This document shows, piece by piece, positions 10,258-21,194 of a DNA stretch of 64,000 nucleotides. Position 1 is the stretch's first letter, and each line of letters begins with the position of its first letter. A model generated the notes under the pieces. It did no database searches. It saw nothing but the letters and a program-made list of their open reading frames with translations, and had not been told where the DNA came from. Origin of the DNA: Reticulitermes lucifugus (lineage: Eukaryota > Arthropoda > Insecta > Blattodea > Rhinotermitidae); contig JAKCWW010000166.1 in assembly GCA_026260175.1 (NCBI GenBank), positions 34,396 through 98,395 of the forward strand. The letters are read 5' to 3'. A program made the translations under genes and the position numbers.

Positions 10258-11740
10258 CATGCCAGTGTTTCTGGTGCAAATACATAATAAGAAGTAGTAT
10301 CGTGACGTCACCCTGCCACTGAATTAAATTACAGTGCTGGTCACACGCAGACAACAAAAATGATGGGGGACGGGGGGGGGTGGAGAAACCGGGGTGGTGG
10401 CCATATAAACACATAAAAATCGAGTGATCTTGAGGGGGTTTGTTTGATCTTTACTTGTCATCAAGAGGGCTGACAAATCAATTGTGATTGGGCAGTGCAC
10501 CCTGTGTCCAATAAATATACAGTTACGTAGGGTGCACACAAAAACAATTAATTGTCTCCCCCACCCCCCTCCCCGCTGTACCATGCGGTAATTTTAGAAA
10601 GTCCCTCCTATACCTCTCAAGGGAGAATTCTCCCTTTCTGAAGCAAGATATGGTGTATATGCTCTAGTTTTCAGGGCTGTCAAACGTCTCCTACAAAGCT
10701 TTTTGATTTTCAACCTCATACTGGTGAAGCGAAACAATAAATGTAAGCCAATAAGAATTTTTGGTACAGAAACTGAAGTAGGAATGGGAGAAATGTCATG
10801 ACCTCATACAAATTATGTTAAGTTATGACGTTTTTGGTACAGAGGCTAGCATGTAGTTAGGAACAGGCGGAGGGATGGCGGCAAAGGAATATATACTGTA
10901 ATTTGGTATTACATTTTCAAGCTTTACCTGAACACTGTCCTATAAAGAGCAGCAGAGCTTAGTGCACATTGTTATTCGATGAAGTTTAGTAACGAGCTTT
11001 CTAACTCCAAGAATACGAGTCCTTCTTCAGCAGCTAATAGTTCGGCAGTTAGTCCAGAAATTCCCCTCAATTTACGAAATCCAAAATTTAATTGTTGTGT
11101 CCATCAGAACCTACCATTTGTCCCCTACACTGAGTCAGATAAATGCAGTCCACGCTTTCGTACCTTATTTAAGATCAATAACTTTAGTGCCTCAGTATGC
11201 ACAGAAATGATTTTCAACAAATTCTTATTTAACGGTAATTCGTAATTTTTGACGAACATGGTTTTTAAAAATTTCCGGTTAACATCTGAACGGGCCTTAT
11301 ATTAATGCGTGCTTAACTTTGAACAGAAATCAAGTGCGAAGACGCCACTTGAAGGATCTATGCTTAGATATAAGGATAATATTAAAACTAATGTTAAAGA
11401 AATAAGTACAATGATATGGACTGAATTCCGCTGCTTTAGAACAGAACCAGTGGTTGGTATTTAATGGCACAGTAATGAACATTTGGGTTACAAAAAGGGT
11501 GGCAAATTTCTTGGGCAGCTGAGCGACTGTTACCGTTTTGAGAAGAAATCCCTGAACGAAGTAGGATAACTAAGAACAGAAAAAATATTTTATAACAAAC
11601 AAGGCTTACATTCATGCTTCTTTAAGGACTGTTCCCGAAGATGTCGAAAGTAAGCGACTAGTATTTAAGACGTGAATATATTAATCTGCCTTAACAGACA
11701 AGTTCACTTCGGTTGAGCAAAAGGTTAAATTTTTCCCTGT
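10258..11740. other. No recognisable gene
   Basis: Contains a G-rich stretch with a G9 run at about 10371-10380, matched by a C-rich stretch at about 10556-10575, and a perfect TGACGTCA at 10303-10310. An 88-codon frame at 10979-11245 shows no known motif. Confidence 0.5.
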
Positions 11741-11996
11741 AAATGCCATTAAGGCAAACAGGGGGTGGAGGTTCATCTCCACTTACCCTTAACCTTGTCA
11801 CTAGATTGGAGGTGAGTCGTCAGCCGCACAACCCGGCCGCTTACCCCCGAAGAATAAGTCCCCGATCATCGTTAAGTAGGAGGCAAGATGGGTCTCAGGG
11901 CCGGTCTGGACATTTTCAGAAGAAAAGGGCGCATGCCCTCACTGGATTTTCTAGCCCGTAACCCATTCATTACGGCCACAAAGCTATCCCGGCATG
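11741..11996 (-). repeat. tRNA-derived SINE, family A
   Basis: Read on the minus strand from about 11995: a decayed tRNA-like head, a GCCCTTTTC..-containing linker, then GTCCAGACCGGCCCTGAGACCC, CTTGCCTCC, a GGGGGTAAGCGGCCGGGTTG-like block, GACTCACCTCCAATCTAGTG and AGGTTAAGGGTAAGTGGAG. These blocks occur in the same order in 12863-13125, 38072-38350 and 56262-56500. I recall it as a very abundant blattodean SINE. It is near full length but diverged. Confidence 0.75.
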
Positions 11997-12474
11997 CCGA
12001 CTGTGTAGGGCTCTGAAATACCAGCCTACCTATAAAGTGAATGTAGCCACAAATTAGATCTGTTTTGCAGCAGAGGCAAATTAATCCAGTACATTAATTT
12101 AAATAGGAAATCACTTTGTGAAATTTGGTGACCCCGAATTCTGAGAGACACATTCTTTCCTACTCCCCTCCCATGGTATCGATATCACCTTCGGATCGAT
12201 CCAGAGTCCTTGTATCTACCCCACAGTATCGAATTCTCATCTTCCTTTTAAGGCAGCCTAACTGGAGTGGAAATTGGTTCTTTCGGAACGCCAAGACAAA
12301 GCGGAAGACGCATACCGCTGCAGGGCAACTTCTAGAACAGTAATCAGTGGTCTCACGCATCACGGTATCGTGCCTGGACACAGGAACTATCATTATAACT
12401 TACTACCTTATCTTACGTATCTTATTGCTGCGGCACGCCAGTTTAATTTGTCTGTTGTCTGATTAACACACGGG
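11997..12474. other. No recognisable feature
   Basis: Anonymous sequence with overlapping short open frames on both strands, none with known motifs. Confidence 0.5.
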
Positions 12475-12640
12475 CCGTGTCAAAACGGTTGGTTGCCGAC
12501 CTATCATTGAAAGGGCCGGGGCTCGATCACTGGCCGGACCATGTAGGATTTGTGGTGGACAAAGAAGCACTAGAAAATGGTTTTCTCCGAGAACTTGGAA
12601 TTTTCTCTCATTATCATTCCACGAACGATCAATATTCATT
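12475..12640 (+). repeat. tRNA-derived SINE, family C
   Basis: The tRNA-like head has an A-box-like GGTTGGTTGCCGACC and the B box GGGCTCGATCACTG. The family body follows: GTAGGATTTGTGGTGGACAAAG, then TTTTCTCCGAGAA and TCTCTCATTATCATTCCACGAAC. This is the copy that shows which way the family runs. Confidence 0.75.
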
Positions 12641-12862
12641 CAAATATCAATAACCAACGCTATATAACCTAATAAATAGACAGCGTCATTAAATAACACA
12701 GCGATAAAGCAAAGTATTCTATTACAGGACTTTCGGAAACTGCAACTTTATCAGTCCTCATGTACGCTCTGATGCACAACAAAAATGTAACCTGTCAAAA
12801 ATGTAACTAACCAATAATGAAACAAAGTACTGAAGTAAGTGCAGTAAAGTAAATTTCACCCT

Positions 12863-13125
12863 AGAACAGGCCATGAAGGCACAGAAGGGAATTAGAGATA
12901 CTGCTCTATCCTTTCTTTAAATTCGGCGCTAGATAAGGGGTGGTTGGTCAACATCACACCACGGTCGCTTTATACCCGGGGAAGAGACCCAGTACCCATT
13001 GTACAGGAGGCAAGATGAGCCCCAGGGCCGGTCTGGACGAGTGTGGAAAATCTCGCCCCCACCGGGAATAGAACGCCAGACCTAGCGGTTTGCTACACAG
13101 ACTACGCTATTCCGGCCCACACTGA
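12863..13125 (-). repeat. tRNA-derived SINE, family A
   Basis: Minus strand: head GTGGGCCGGAATAGCGTAGT, then B-box-like GGCGTTCTATTCCCGG, followed by the family body (GTCCAGACCGGCCCTGGGGC, GGGTACTGGGTCTCTTCCCC, GACCAACCACCCCTTATCTA) and the distal end CTTCTGTGCCTTCATGGCC. This and 38072-38350 are the most complete copies. No clear target duplication. Confidence 0.8.
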
Positions 13126-14109
13126 AAAACGCTCAACAAAAAATTAACGAGCTCTATAACTAACGAAACAACTAAGTAACTGATTGGCCGACCGAGTGAC
13201 TGCATGCAGCATGGTCTTCTTACTTTCTTTATTTATTAAGTTAAACATCGCTCCATTTATTTGGCACACTATTATACACTATTAAATGAGATTCGAAATT
13301 GTCTGTGCGATGAATATTGACGTTATGGTCTTCTGGATTATAAGGCCATGACTTTTCGTAGTCAGATAGAAAAGTGTTTCGGAGAAACCTGCTGACTCCA
13401 TCTACAGTGTAAAGGGAAACCTTCTGTCCTTAATGTAGAAGCAAAATATTTCTACAAAACTTTGGAATTTCTTATATCCTGAATATGGAGGCAGCCGTTC
13501 TGGTAGGTTCGGGTATGACAGAAGACGGTATCTTAATTCCTAACTGTTCCCAATATTTCACTACTGCAATTCATGCTGTAAAACTAAAAAAAGTAAAACC
13601 CGTGTTTTTCTGACATCACCTGTGCACAGGTTCCCATCCGCTATCGCCCTTGGAGTTTTCCCACAACAAAACTATGTACGCATTTCTTATTTCTTATTCG
13701 TGCCTATGTTTCCGCTTCTGAACTTTTTATTTACTCATAATCATAATAATAATAATAATTCAAACGCTGGAGCTCCTCTTGATGCAAATTTCTACATCCC
13801 TCTTCCATTTTCTTCTAAGTCAGGTAGGAACTTTTCCTCAGTACTTTTCACTAAAACCACTAACAAAACACCACACACATTGTGCCATTTACATCTTCAA
13901 CCATTCATGATCCTTGACAGAATAAGAGAAGCTAGAAGATTCTGAGCTGAGTGGTAGCAAGTACAGGAATGAACCATAAAATATAGACGAATTTAATGGA
14001 ATGCTGTTCGTGAAATGGAAAGCATAGGAACGAAATTAAGCTTACTAAAGTAGGTCATACAATAAAAGTTTGAAATTGCGCTGCTCGAGTTTACAAGTCT
14101 CGTCGCCAG
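13126..14109. other. No recognisable gene
   Basis: A 107-codon frame (13622-13945) lacks ATG at its start and contains a poly-Asn run from an (AAT)n microsatellite at about 13740-13760. No other structure noted. Confidence 0.45.
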
Positions 14110-14545
14110 TGGCGCCATTAAGTGCAGAAAGCTAACCGTGGGCGCTGGTATTATAAATCAAAATCTGGGGACACACTGCAGAAGAGATTTCTTTCTGTGT
14201 TTGGTAGGAAACTACCAAAGCAAATATCCCTCTACAGGCTGGGTAATTTGACCAATGATTCTGGTTGTATTTGTAAAGGGAAAAGTCCCTGTAAAGGAAG
14301 AGTCATTGAATCCAAGGTGAAATAATTACGAGCAACATTTGTTCGCATTCTAACAAAATCAAGACAATTGCCCGACAATGACGCATGCCAAAAGTGACAG
14401 TGAGTGAAATTCTGTGAAGTCGTTTGAGATAAAAATTACAAACACCAATTACTGCAGATATAACAACCCCAGGCAAAGCATTTCACTACACGTTTTGCTG
14501 TGACGTTCTTTTAAAACTTGAAGAAGGAATCTTTAAAGCCTAATT
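14110..14545 (+). pseudogene. mariner-like transposase, N-terminal half (dead)
   Basis: Plus-strand translation gives the helix-turn-helix part of a mariner-family transposase: VFGRKLPKQISLYRL, the diagnostic CICKGKSPCKGR (commonly CLCKGKSPGRPR), LRATFVRILTKSRQLP, VTVSEILCEVV-like sequence and, at 14472-14542 in a shifted frame, HYTFCCDVLLKLEEGIF. At least two in-frame stops and one frame change separate these pieces. The catalytic domain is missing downstream, and no terminal inverted repeats were found. The protein would bind transposon ends. CLCKGKSPGRP-type elements are recalled as common in cockroaches. Confidence 0.75.
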
Positions 14546-14904
14546 GCACTTAGTGACGAAGCCGCCTTTTGCCTGTCCGCGTAAGTTTACCAACCTAACT
14601 TTAGAACTGGGTGAGCAACAATTCACATGCAGTGACCGAAGGCGTACAAAGTCCCAGGTACTTTGTTGTCTATCCATCACAACAAGCGAATACGCACTGA
14701 GACTAATGTATTTTACCCAGACATGCCGGAGACATTCCTTACGCCGTTCCGATTTTGGAAGAAAAGAATTCCAGCATGCTAGAGTGCCATTCTCACGTTT
14801 CAGTTCGGGCAGGACATCTCAGAGCGTAAGTTTCCGCGGAGATGGATTAGCAGAGACGCCCCTACCACTTGGCAAACTCGTTTCCCTAACCTTGCACTGT
14901 TTCA
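14546..14904. other. No recognisable feature
   Basis: The 124-codon frame here (14544-14918) has no ATG at its start and no known motif. Confidence 0.45.
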
Positions 14905-15170
14905 CTTATTTTGCTTGAAACTGTAACTTGCTTGAACAATAAGAGTTGCTGCGGCTTCTATTACACCACCATGTTTAAAAACGTGAGGACTGAACTTCAA
15001 TACAGACAAGCTATTTGCCACGTTGCTCCAGCTGGTCTTATTTAACATCTACCAATTGTTTAGTGTAGGTCACAAAAACGTGATAATAAACTGCATATCT
15101 TACCAATACACGTTTGGTTTTGTTTCTTACTTTTTGAGGAATATTACATTAAATCTTGACGTGAGACATT
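14905..15170 (+). repeat. Unclassified interspersed repeat, copy 2
   Basis: Partner of 1085-1335 (landmarks given there). Its clearest blocks are GACTGAACTTCAATACAGACA at about 14990 and GTTTAGTGTAGGTCACAAAA at about 15060. Confidence 0.5.
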
Positions 15171-15223
15171 CTGACGTATGTAAAATTTAAGTGTCACATA
15201 AATGGCACATCAATCTAACACAG

Positions 15224-15297
15224 CATTTTATTGCACTGCGACCAAAGTTGTTTTTTCTTACATGTTTCGGCATAATTACAAGACCTTATCAGGCAAA
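15224..15297 (-). repeat. Hammerhead-like module, copy c
   Basis: Minus strand: CTGATAAGGTC, a loop, TGCCGAAACATGTA, then about 25 bp later GTGCAATAAAATGCTGTG. The module order is kept, but G8 of the core is changed and no stem I is evident. Confidence 0.5.
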
Positions 15298-16000
15298 TTG
15301 TAAAAAAAACATGCAGAGGAATAATCACACCAAGATTATTGTGTCAAAAGGGCGACAAAACCTAATTTACTTTCCCTTCAGATTATTAGTCTTATATACA
15401 AGGAAATGTTATTTTTAAATTAACTTAATATATATTATATTAATATTTCGCTTTTACCTATATTTGTTCTTATGAGTATAACGCTTAATTGAATTAGCAC
15501 TTATGGTATTCGAATATATTTGTGCTACGAATTACAGTTTTATTACAATTTATTGACGGTTATTATTATTATTATCATTATCATCATTAATTAATTAAAC
15601 TTTGTTAGAATTTTATGTTTCTTCAGATAGTACTCCATTAAAATTATTGGACTGTGATTGGGAGGTACTCATTTACACTAGTAGATGCCATAGAAATTAT
15701 AATGACAAAAGCACACGACGTTTGTGTTCGGCTTTGATTCACAGGAAGGAAGTGAGCCACGTCATACTAACTGCAGTTGATAGCCAGACTGAACTACACA
15801 CCCTATCACTTCAAATTAGGTCGTATATACACATATGTACTTATATTATGTAAAAATCCCTGTAATGTTAACAATTACAAGTACGTTTCCAAATTTGTAC
15901 ATATTTTATATGTAACTGCCTACTTTCATGTACGTATTTTTTTAAAACTTCGTATTTAGTCTTAACATCATTGGTTTTATGGCATCTAATAATTTTAAAA
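15298..16000. other. AT-rich, one ATT microsatellite
   Basis: An (ATT)n-like tract lies at about 15558-15600. Nothing else is recognisable. Confidence 0.6.
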
Positions 16001-16008
16001 AAATGTAA

Positions 16009-16095
16009 GATCTCTGAGGACGGCGGCTGGCCGAAAAGTGTAGGATCACTGACTTTACTGTAAACATAAATCAACCTCCTGTAGTGTATATTGTT
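16009..16095 (+). ncRNA. Hammerhead-like module, copy d
   Basis: GATCT (16009-16013) precedes CTGAGGA (16014-16020). Next come one extra base, GGC/GCC as stem II (16022-16024 with 16030-16032), GAAA (16033-16036), AGTGTA, then GGATC (16043-16047). GATCT and GGATC pair over five positions with one G-U, giving stem I. The family's distal end (GTAGTGTATATTGTTGG) follows. Confidence 0.5.
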
Positions 16096-17624
16096 GGTGT
16101 TTACTCACAATAGTTTAATACAAGTCTGCAACCAGGCGCACAAATATACATGAATATACCACATCAGTTAATTCAGTCATTACTACATTCATAAAGAACA
16201 AGATAGGCAATGAACGTACAACGTAACGTAACCTTCTGGGTTATCCTAACAGTCTGATAACATTTCTTTCAATTATGGCAATTTTATTTCGCCGGCACAA
16301 AAACCATTACTTACGTCTTCATGCAAATTGTCCGACATTTTTGCCGGTCTTTAACCAAATTTGGATTATCTCGACAGATTTTGGTGACATTCCCACGTCA
16401 GATTTCACGAAAATGCATCCAGTGAGAGCATCCAGTGATACTTGCGAACAGGCAGACAGACAGACGGACAGATATGACGAAGCTAATAAGCACTTTTCGC
16501 GATTTATGCAAACGCCCTTAAAAATAAAGGCTATAAACAACATTTTAATACATTGTATATTTAAGCAATTTTAAAGCCACCTTTCCATATTTTTTAATGA
16601 TAATACACTTGACGTAAACTTGACGTCAAGAAAATGTAGATCCAAACGTCTTCTTTGAAATATATTTTTCTGGTTACTTCTGTGTATACATTTTCTTTCA
16701 TATGATATTAGCTTGTAATTAAGTTCAACCGGGTAGCCAAAAACAAATTTCGTCGTATTATATTAGCGTCGTGTTGGAGTAATTTGGTAATATATGTGAT
16801 CCTTACATTACATCGTCTGTACTTCATACATTCGCTCAGCATTTTCCGCTTAAACCGCGCTTTTAGTTAATATAATTTTGATGTGTTACTATGCGTTGCC
16901 ATATTCTAGACCAGCATCTCAATTTCAGGGCCTTTAATCAGTAGGCCACACCGCTAGCGCGCCACTCCTCTGTATCTTCCATGGCATAGTAATCGTGGTC
17001 GTTACTTAGCCTGAGCCCAAGCCTTTACAAACCGTACCCGCCAGTGCCCCCGGGGGCGATACAACCCCCTCCCCCTTGATATTAGAGTCACGGAAGAACC
17101 GAGCGATACAGGAAACCACGAGATTAATTTAAAGCCTGGTTCAATAATCCAGCCGCGAAGGATAAAATTAAATTTATTACGTCTTGTTCTTTGGGGAGGG
17201 ATGGAATTCACTTAGCTGCAGAAATTCCTCATTTTTTCCCTCCTTTCTTCCTGTTCATTTTCTCTCTTTCTGTCTCTTGTATTTATTTTCGTCGCAACAT
17301 ATGACACGGACTTCAGTACAGTCAGCAGAATTAATATTGCAACACAACACCATTTTCTTTGGAATTCGCAAGTATTTTTGTATAACTGGCACGAGTATCT
17401 CCTTTCACTTCGAGTAATACTTTTTTGAACATAATATAATTCCTCCTTCGCAAACATATGTAGCTGCGGGTGTCTCTATATCATCTATTTATATTCAGAC
17501 ATGAATATTACAGACCCTTAACAATCAATCTTCATGAAACATGGTATCAACAACATACCAATGTAGGTCAACAAATTTGGTAGATCTTAATTTTAGCATC
17601 CTCGAACGAACCAATCACCCTCTT
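16096..17624. other. Mostly anonymous sequence
   Basis: About 16320-16500 has the look of a widespread arthropod repeat (ACCAAATTTGG.., then CAGACAGACAGACGGACAGA) but cannot be classified from one copy. A perfect TGACGTCA lies at 16621-16628. A possible decayed tRNA-like head lies on the minus strand near 16920-16990. Confidence 0.4.
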
Positions 17625-17745
17625 ACCCTGGGGATGAAGGCAGAAGGATCCATCGAAAGTTTGGTACCATTTGTCAAATTACACGGAATTATCTTCCGAA
17701 ATGCCGCAAGACTGAACACCAATACAAATGTCTTGCAAACATCTG
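17625..17745 (+). repeat. VTPC-family repeat, distal segment
   Basis: The plus frame reads MKAEGSIESLVPFVKLHG, then IIFRNAARLNT. The distal part of the VTPC repeat elsewhere reads M-x-A-x-GSSETLVP-x-Y-K-x-TRRHIPED (recalled), and 46670-46705 (KIHGIIFQNTAIF) shows the same stretch. The proximal VTPC block is absent here. Confidence 0.5.
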
Positions 17746-18202
17746 ATATGATAAATGCAACAGCAATGTTAATGCTTTGTGAAATAACCCAATTTCAGAT
17801 CCATTAGAAGCAAGGGACAGGGCCAAGAGTCCTTTGTAAAGCCTACAGACCCTTACTGTTGATATGTATGGTTGGAGTGGGAAATATACGGCCCAAAAGG
17901 GACAGGGATTCAGTTCGTCCTACAGCGAAAGTCGGAAATAATCATGTGGAGAAGAGAGGCATGACTTCAAGTTAACAGACGGTCAAATGAGGAAATAAAT
18001 ATGTAATGATATGTAAGTAAAGAAGTACAAACGAAAAATTAAATAAATAGAAAGGTAAGTAAACAAACTTAGAAGCACATCTAAAACCTACTAATAAATA
18101 ATTAAATATGCAATTAGGTTAATATAAAATTACAAACAAATAAATATAAAACAAGGCAAGCAAATTATATACGTAAATAAACAAACACAATAGTAAAGTA
18201 AT
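17746..18202. other. A-rich low-complexity stretch from about 17990
   Basis: From about 17990 to 18205 the plus strand is a long A-rich run of AAATAAACAAAT-like words. It ends exactly where the SINE fragment at 18203 starts. Nothing else is recognised. Confidence 0.6.
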
Positions 18203-18345
18203 AAGACACAGGGTGTCTTTCCTGGGGGTAAAGCAGCCAACGCACAGCGTTGACCACCCACCCCTATCTAGCGCCGAGGTTATGCACGGGTAGAGCTATA
18301 CGTCTACTCCCCCTCTGTGCCTCCAATGACATGTTACGGGGTGAC
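18203..18345 (+). repeat. SINE family A, distal half only
   Basis: Plus strand: GGGGGTAAAGCAGCCAACGC, then TTGACCACCCACCCCTATCT, GCGCCGAGGTTATGCACGGG, TAGAGCTATACGTCTACTCC, and the end CTCTGTGCCTCCAATGAC. The tRNA head and linker are missing, as in a 5'-truncated retroposed copy. Confidence 0.75.
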
Positions 18346-18574
18346 ATTTTAGAATGTAAAGACGTAATGAATTGGTAAATAAACAAATAAGAATCTACGT
18401 CAAATGCATTAACAATACCCTGTTAACTTTACGCTATTCGTTTCAGCTGAAGAGGGTAATAATCAGGCTTTATATAAGAACACAAGTTGACGAGCGCACC
18501 AGCAACAAGGAAGCACGAAAATGGGACAAATTTTACAGAAAATAAAAGCATGTTTTTCGACAACGAGACACAAC
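18346..18574. other. No recognisable feature
   Basis: Anonymous sequence between two repeats. Confidence 0.4.
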
Positions 18575-18665
18575 CCAGCAAGTACATTTGTTACCAACTA
18601 CTGCACAATAGTTATACATGCTCGTACATGTTTCGGCTGAACTACTCAGCCATCATCAGGGAGTC
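18575..18665 (-). ncRNA. Hammerhead-like module, copy e
   Basis: Minus strand: GACTCC, then CTGATGA, one extra T, a hairpin GGCTG/CAGCC, GAAACATGTA, CGAG. CTC and GAG pair at the second to fourth stem I positions; the first position is C-C. The distal end reads CAAATGTACTTGCTGGGTTG. The core is intact. Confidence 0.5.
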
Positions 18666-18669
18666 ATCC

Positions 18670-19415
18670 TCTATAGACATAAGCAGCGTGCAGCGTGTCA
18701 CAGAATGGTAAAATATACATACATCACAGTCTTAGTCACTGAATTTTGTATAGTTTACATATGATAAAATTCTTTTAGGTATAAAATATAAAAAATCTAA
18801 AATATAAATCTATTTCCAAACATCTGTTTCATGATAATTTCCAATTGTGTGAGGTAGAAAACCCTGGTTGTGGTCCCCGGTATTTATTCTTTACGTGATA
18901 TCTCTGTACTGTGCACAGTACTTGTATATACAAAACAACTGCACGGAAAATGTGTAATATTAAACAACGCAACAAGTTTCGAGAGTAAAGTTACGAAAAT
19001 GGTATATTATGGTAAGGTAGTTTTCGATATAGGTACTATTCTGACCAGTCTAAGAATTAACGAATTTTTCTCGCTTCGTGATGTTGGTAGCACTTATCTG
19101 CTGTGGTGACGTGATGTGGAGAGCTTGTTGAATTATCTATGTTAATTACATACACAGAGCAGTTTCTGTTTCGGAGCTGCAGTTTTTTTTTTGAGGGAAG
19201 GTGAGTACTGCTGCCGAGCTATTTGCCCTGTTATAGGACTGTCTAGTTTTTATCTAGTAACTGAGGTTACTAGTGTTAGGTAAGAGTCATGCTTTTTGTG
19301 CAACATCAACTCATGGTTGGCCTGTGTGACAGTTACTTCCACCTCTTGAAGGAGTTTGGTATTATTTGGTTTTTCGTTCTGCTCTATCACGGGTATATTT
19401 TCGATCGGAACAGTA
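18670..19415. other. No recognisable feature
   Basis: Anonymous AT-rich sequence with one unremarkable 79-codon frame at 18870-19109. Confidence 0.5.
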
Positions 19416-19808
19416 GGTACAATTTCGATTGGATGAAAAATGTTTTACAAAAACAAAATCTTCGGTCCACATTATCTCGGATCAAAATCTGGAAGAAACC
19501 CGAAACAGAAAAAGTCTTTTTCCAGCAACAACGAAACGAACAACCAGTGATCAAAGTAATCTCTTTGGTACGACAGCAGAATAAAGACTCACTGTTACAA
19601 AAACATCGCCAGCAATGGATAACGAATGTGGTTTTTACTTCTCAAACTATTACACTGCCAAATCTATGAAACAAAGTGACTGGTTATGTTGCCAGAAATG
19701 TAATGGCTGGTACCACGAAATATGCGTTGGTGCGAAAGGCAAGAGGCAATTCGTTTTAGGTAGATCCCTCTGATCAGAATTGTACCCCCAAATGATCGGA
19801 ATTGTACC
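19416..19808 (+). mobile_element. pogo/Tigger-like DNA transposon, internally deleted
   Basis: The element starts GGTACAATTTCGAT and ends ATCGGAATTGTACC, which pair at 13 of 14 positions as terminal inverted repeats. It is flanked on both sides by TA (19414-19415 and 19809-19810), the target duplication of the Tc1/mariner/pogo superfamily. A second copy of the end motif (CAGAATTGTACCCC) lies just inside the right end. Near the right end a plus frame encodes DWLCCQKCNGWYHEICVG (19678-19731), a PHD-like C-x2-C..W-x-H-E-x-x-C tail typical of insect pogo/Tigger transposases. At 393 bp it keeps only this C-terminal tail and both ends; the DDE domain is gone and the frame upstream is stopped. It is a non-autonomous relic. 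Confidence 0.75.
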
Positions 19809-19810
19809 TA

Positions 19811-20410
19811 CGAAGGTACATTTTCAATCAACTGTAAGGAGTTATCTAATTTTTTTTATAAATATACTATTAAACATCTGACATATTCATCAAGCTACAC
19901 AGAACATGTTTCAGCATCGATACTTTATCTTATTCATGTATTTTACACATCAAAGCATTTTTTGTCTGAAATCATATAAACTGTACCACCTTACCGCACA
20001 CTGCTGACTTCACTAAAAAACAAAACGTTCTTCTATAATGCCATCATGAGGTCACAAGTGGAACACAAAAAGAATAAATGGAAGATTAATATTTCAAATG
20101 CACCGTAAGAATCTAGATAGTTACAAACAACAAATTAGAAAAATGTTATCTGTTTAAATCTTAATATTCTAAGCTTGTATTTTAGGTCTCAGAAGAAGTC
20201 ATAAAAATCTGAAATATTCGGAAGAAAAAACTGTTTAACAGAACAAAAATCCATAGTAATAACAATATCGAAAACAATAACTTTAGCTCCATTAGAGAAA
20301 AGTTAGAGAAAAATACAATTGAAAATTGTAAATTAATCACGTAAAGGTCAGATCTCAAGCAAAAGACATACGTGTTATAATAAGCTATTTTCCTTCCATT
20401 TATATCTTTT
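19811..20410. other. No recognisable feature
   Basis: AT-rich anonymous sequence. Confidence 0.5.
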
Positions 20411-20411
20411 T

Positions 20412-20495
20412 ATAGTGCCTGATAATGGCCCTCTTGGGCGGAAAAATGTATCCTATTGTAAATAAGATATTACTGTACAATATATACAGTTGGTT
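20412..20495 (+). repeat. Hammerhead-like module, copy f
   Basis: CTGATAATGGCC, a five-base loop, GGGCGGAAAAATGTA, then ACTGTACAATATATACAGTTGG as the distal end. Two core positions are changed. The module is recognisable by order and spacing. Confidence 0.45.
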
Positions 20496-20499
20496 TTGA

Positions 20500-21030
20500 A
20501 AGACGTTCTATCGAATAATCGTAATTACCATAAATATAGTTGTGTTTGGTGGTAGTTATATCAATTAGTCGTCAAAAGACGCAACACGACATCTTCTATT
20601 AAAACAATAGTCTACATGTTTAGCCCTGAAGCTGCGGTTCGCGTGTAAAAGGACGTAATTTTATGTTCAATTAGACGTACTGTGGTATTGGATGTGTGAA
20701 ATTAGATTGGTAATACTTCGAAATGTGTATAACATTTTTCAAAGAACAAGGGTAATTACGTACCATCTGCTGAAACAGTCACAAACTGTTTTGCCCCCAT
20801 ATATTTTGTGTTTTAAATGCGTTTCAGAACAAACAGCATTTATTTCTATACACATTATCAATTTATTGTTCTTCGCAATGGACACTGTGAGTGCTTATTG
20901 TAAGGTAGGTACTGAATTCTTATATACAATTTAGAGGAACTTAATACTTGAGAGGGTCAATACGTGCCTTACCACAAGATGGGTTTGAGAACTTTTATAT
21001 CTCAGACTTTTAACACTTTCTTTAAATACA
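20500..21030. other. No recognisable feature
   Basis: AT-rich anonymous sequence. An 80-codon frame at 20692-20934 shows no known motif. Confidence 0.5.
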
Positions 21031-21194
21031 TACCGTATTTTGCTCCTCAGAAGAAGCTTTTTTTGCTGAAAAATATCTCTGCATCTTAATAGCGGAAGGT
21101 GTCAAGAGGTTAAACCCGCAAAAATACCTTGCTAATTAGAGGGTGTGTCTTATCAGTTGTAGCGTCTTATGAGGCGGAAAGTACGGCATTTTTT
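21031..21194. mobile_element. hAT-like MITE
   Basis: The left end TACCGTATTTTGCTCCTCAG and the reverse complement of the right end (TGCCGTACTTTCCGCCTCAT) agree at about three quarters of positions over 23 bp. The interior contains GAGGGTGTGTCTTAT followed by GCGTCTTATGAGGCGG. Ends of the TACCGTATTTT type with internal GCGTCTTA-like words are recalled from non-autonomous hAT-superfamily elements in many animals. The 8-bp target duplication expected of hAT is not evident, so the class is tentative. Confidence 0.55.

Noticed and set aside
13622-13945. 107-codon frame with Asn repeat
   Set aside because: The Asn run is an AAT microsatellite, the frame lacks ATG at its start, and nothing else is protein-like.
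21048-21085. CAGAAGAAGC..GCTGAAAAA as a hammerhead-like core
   Set aside because: It is the interior of the hAT-like MITE. No stem I and no module end follow.
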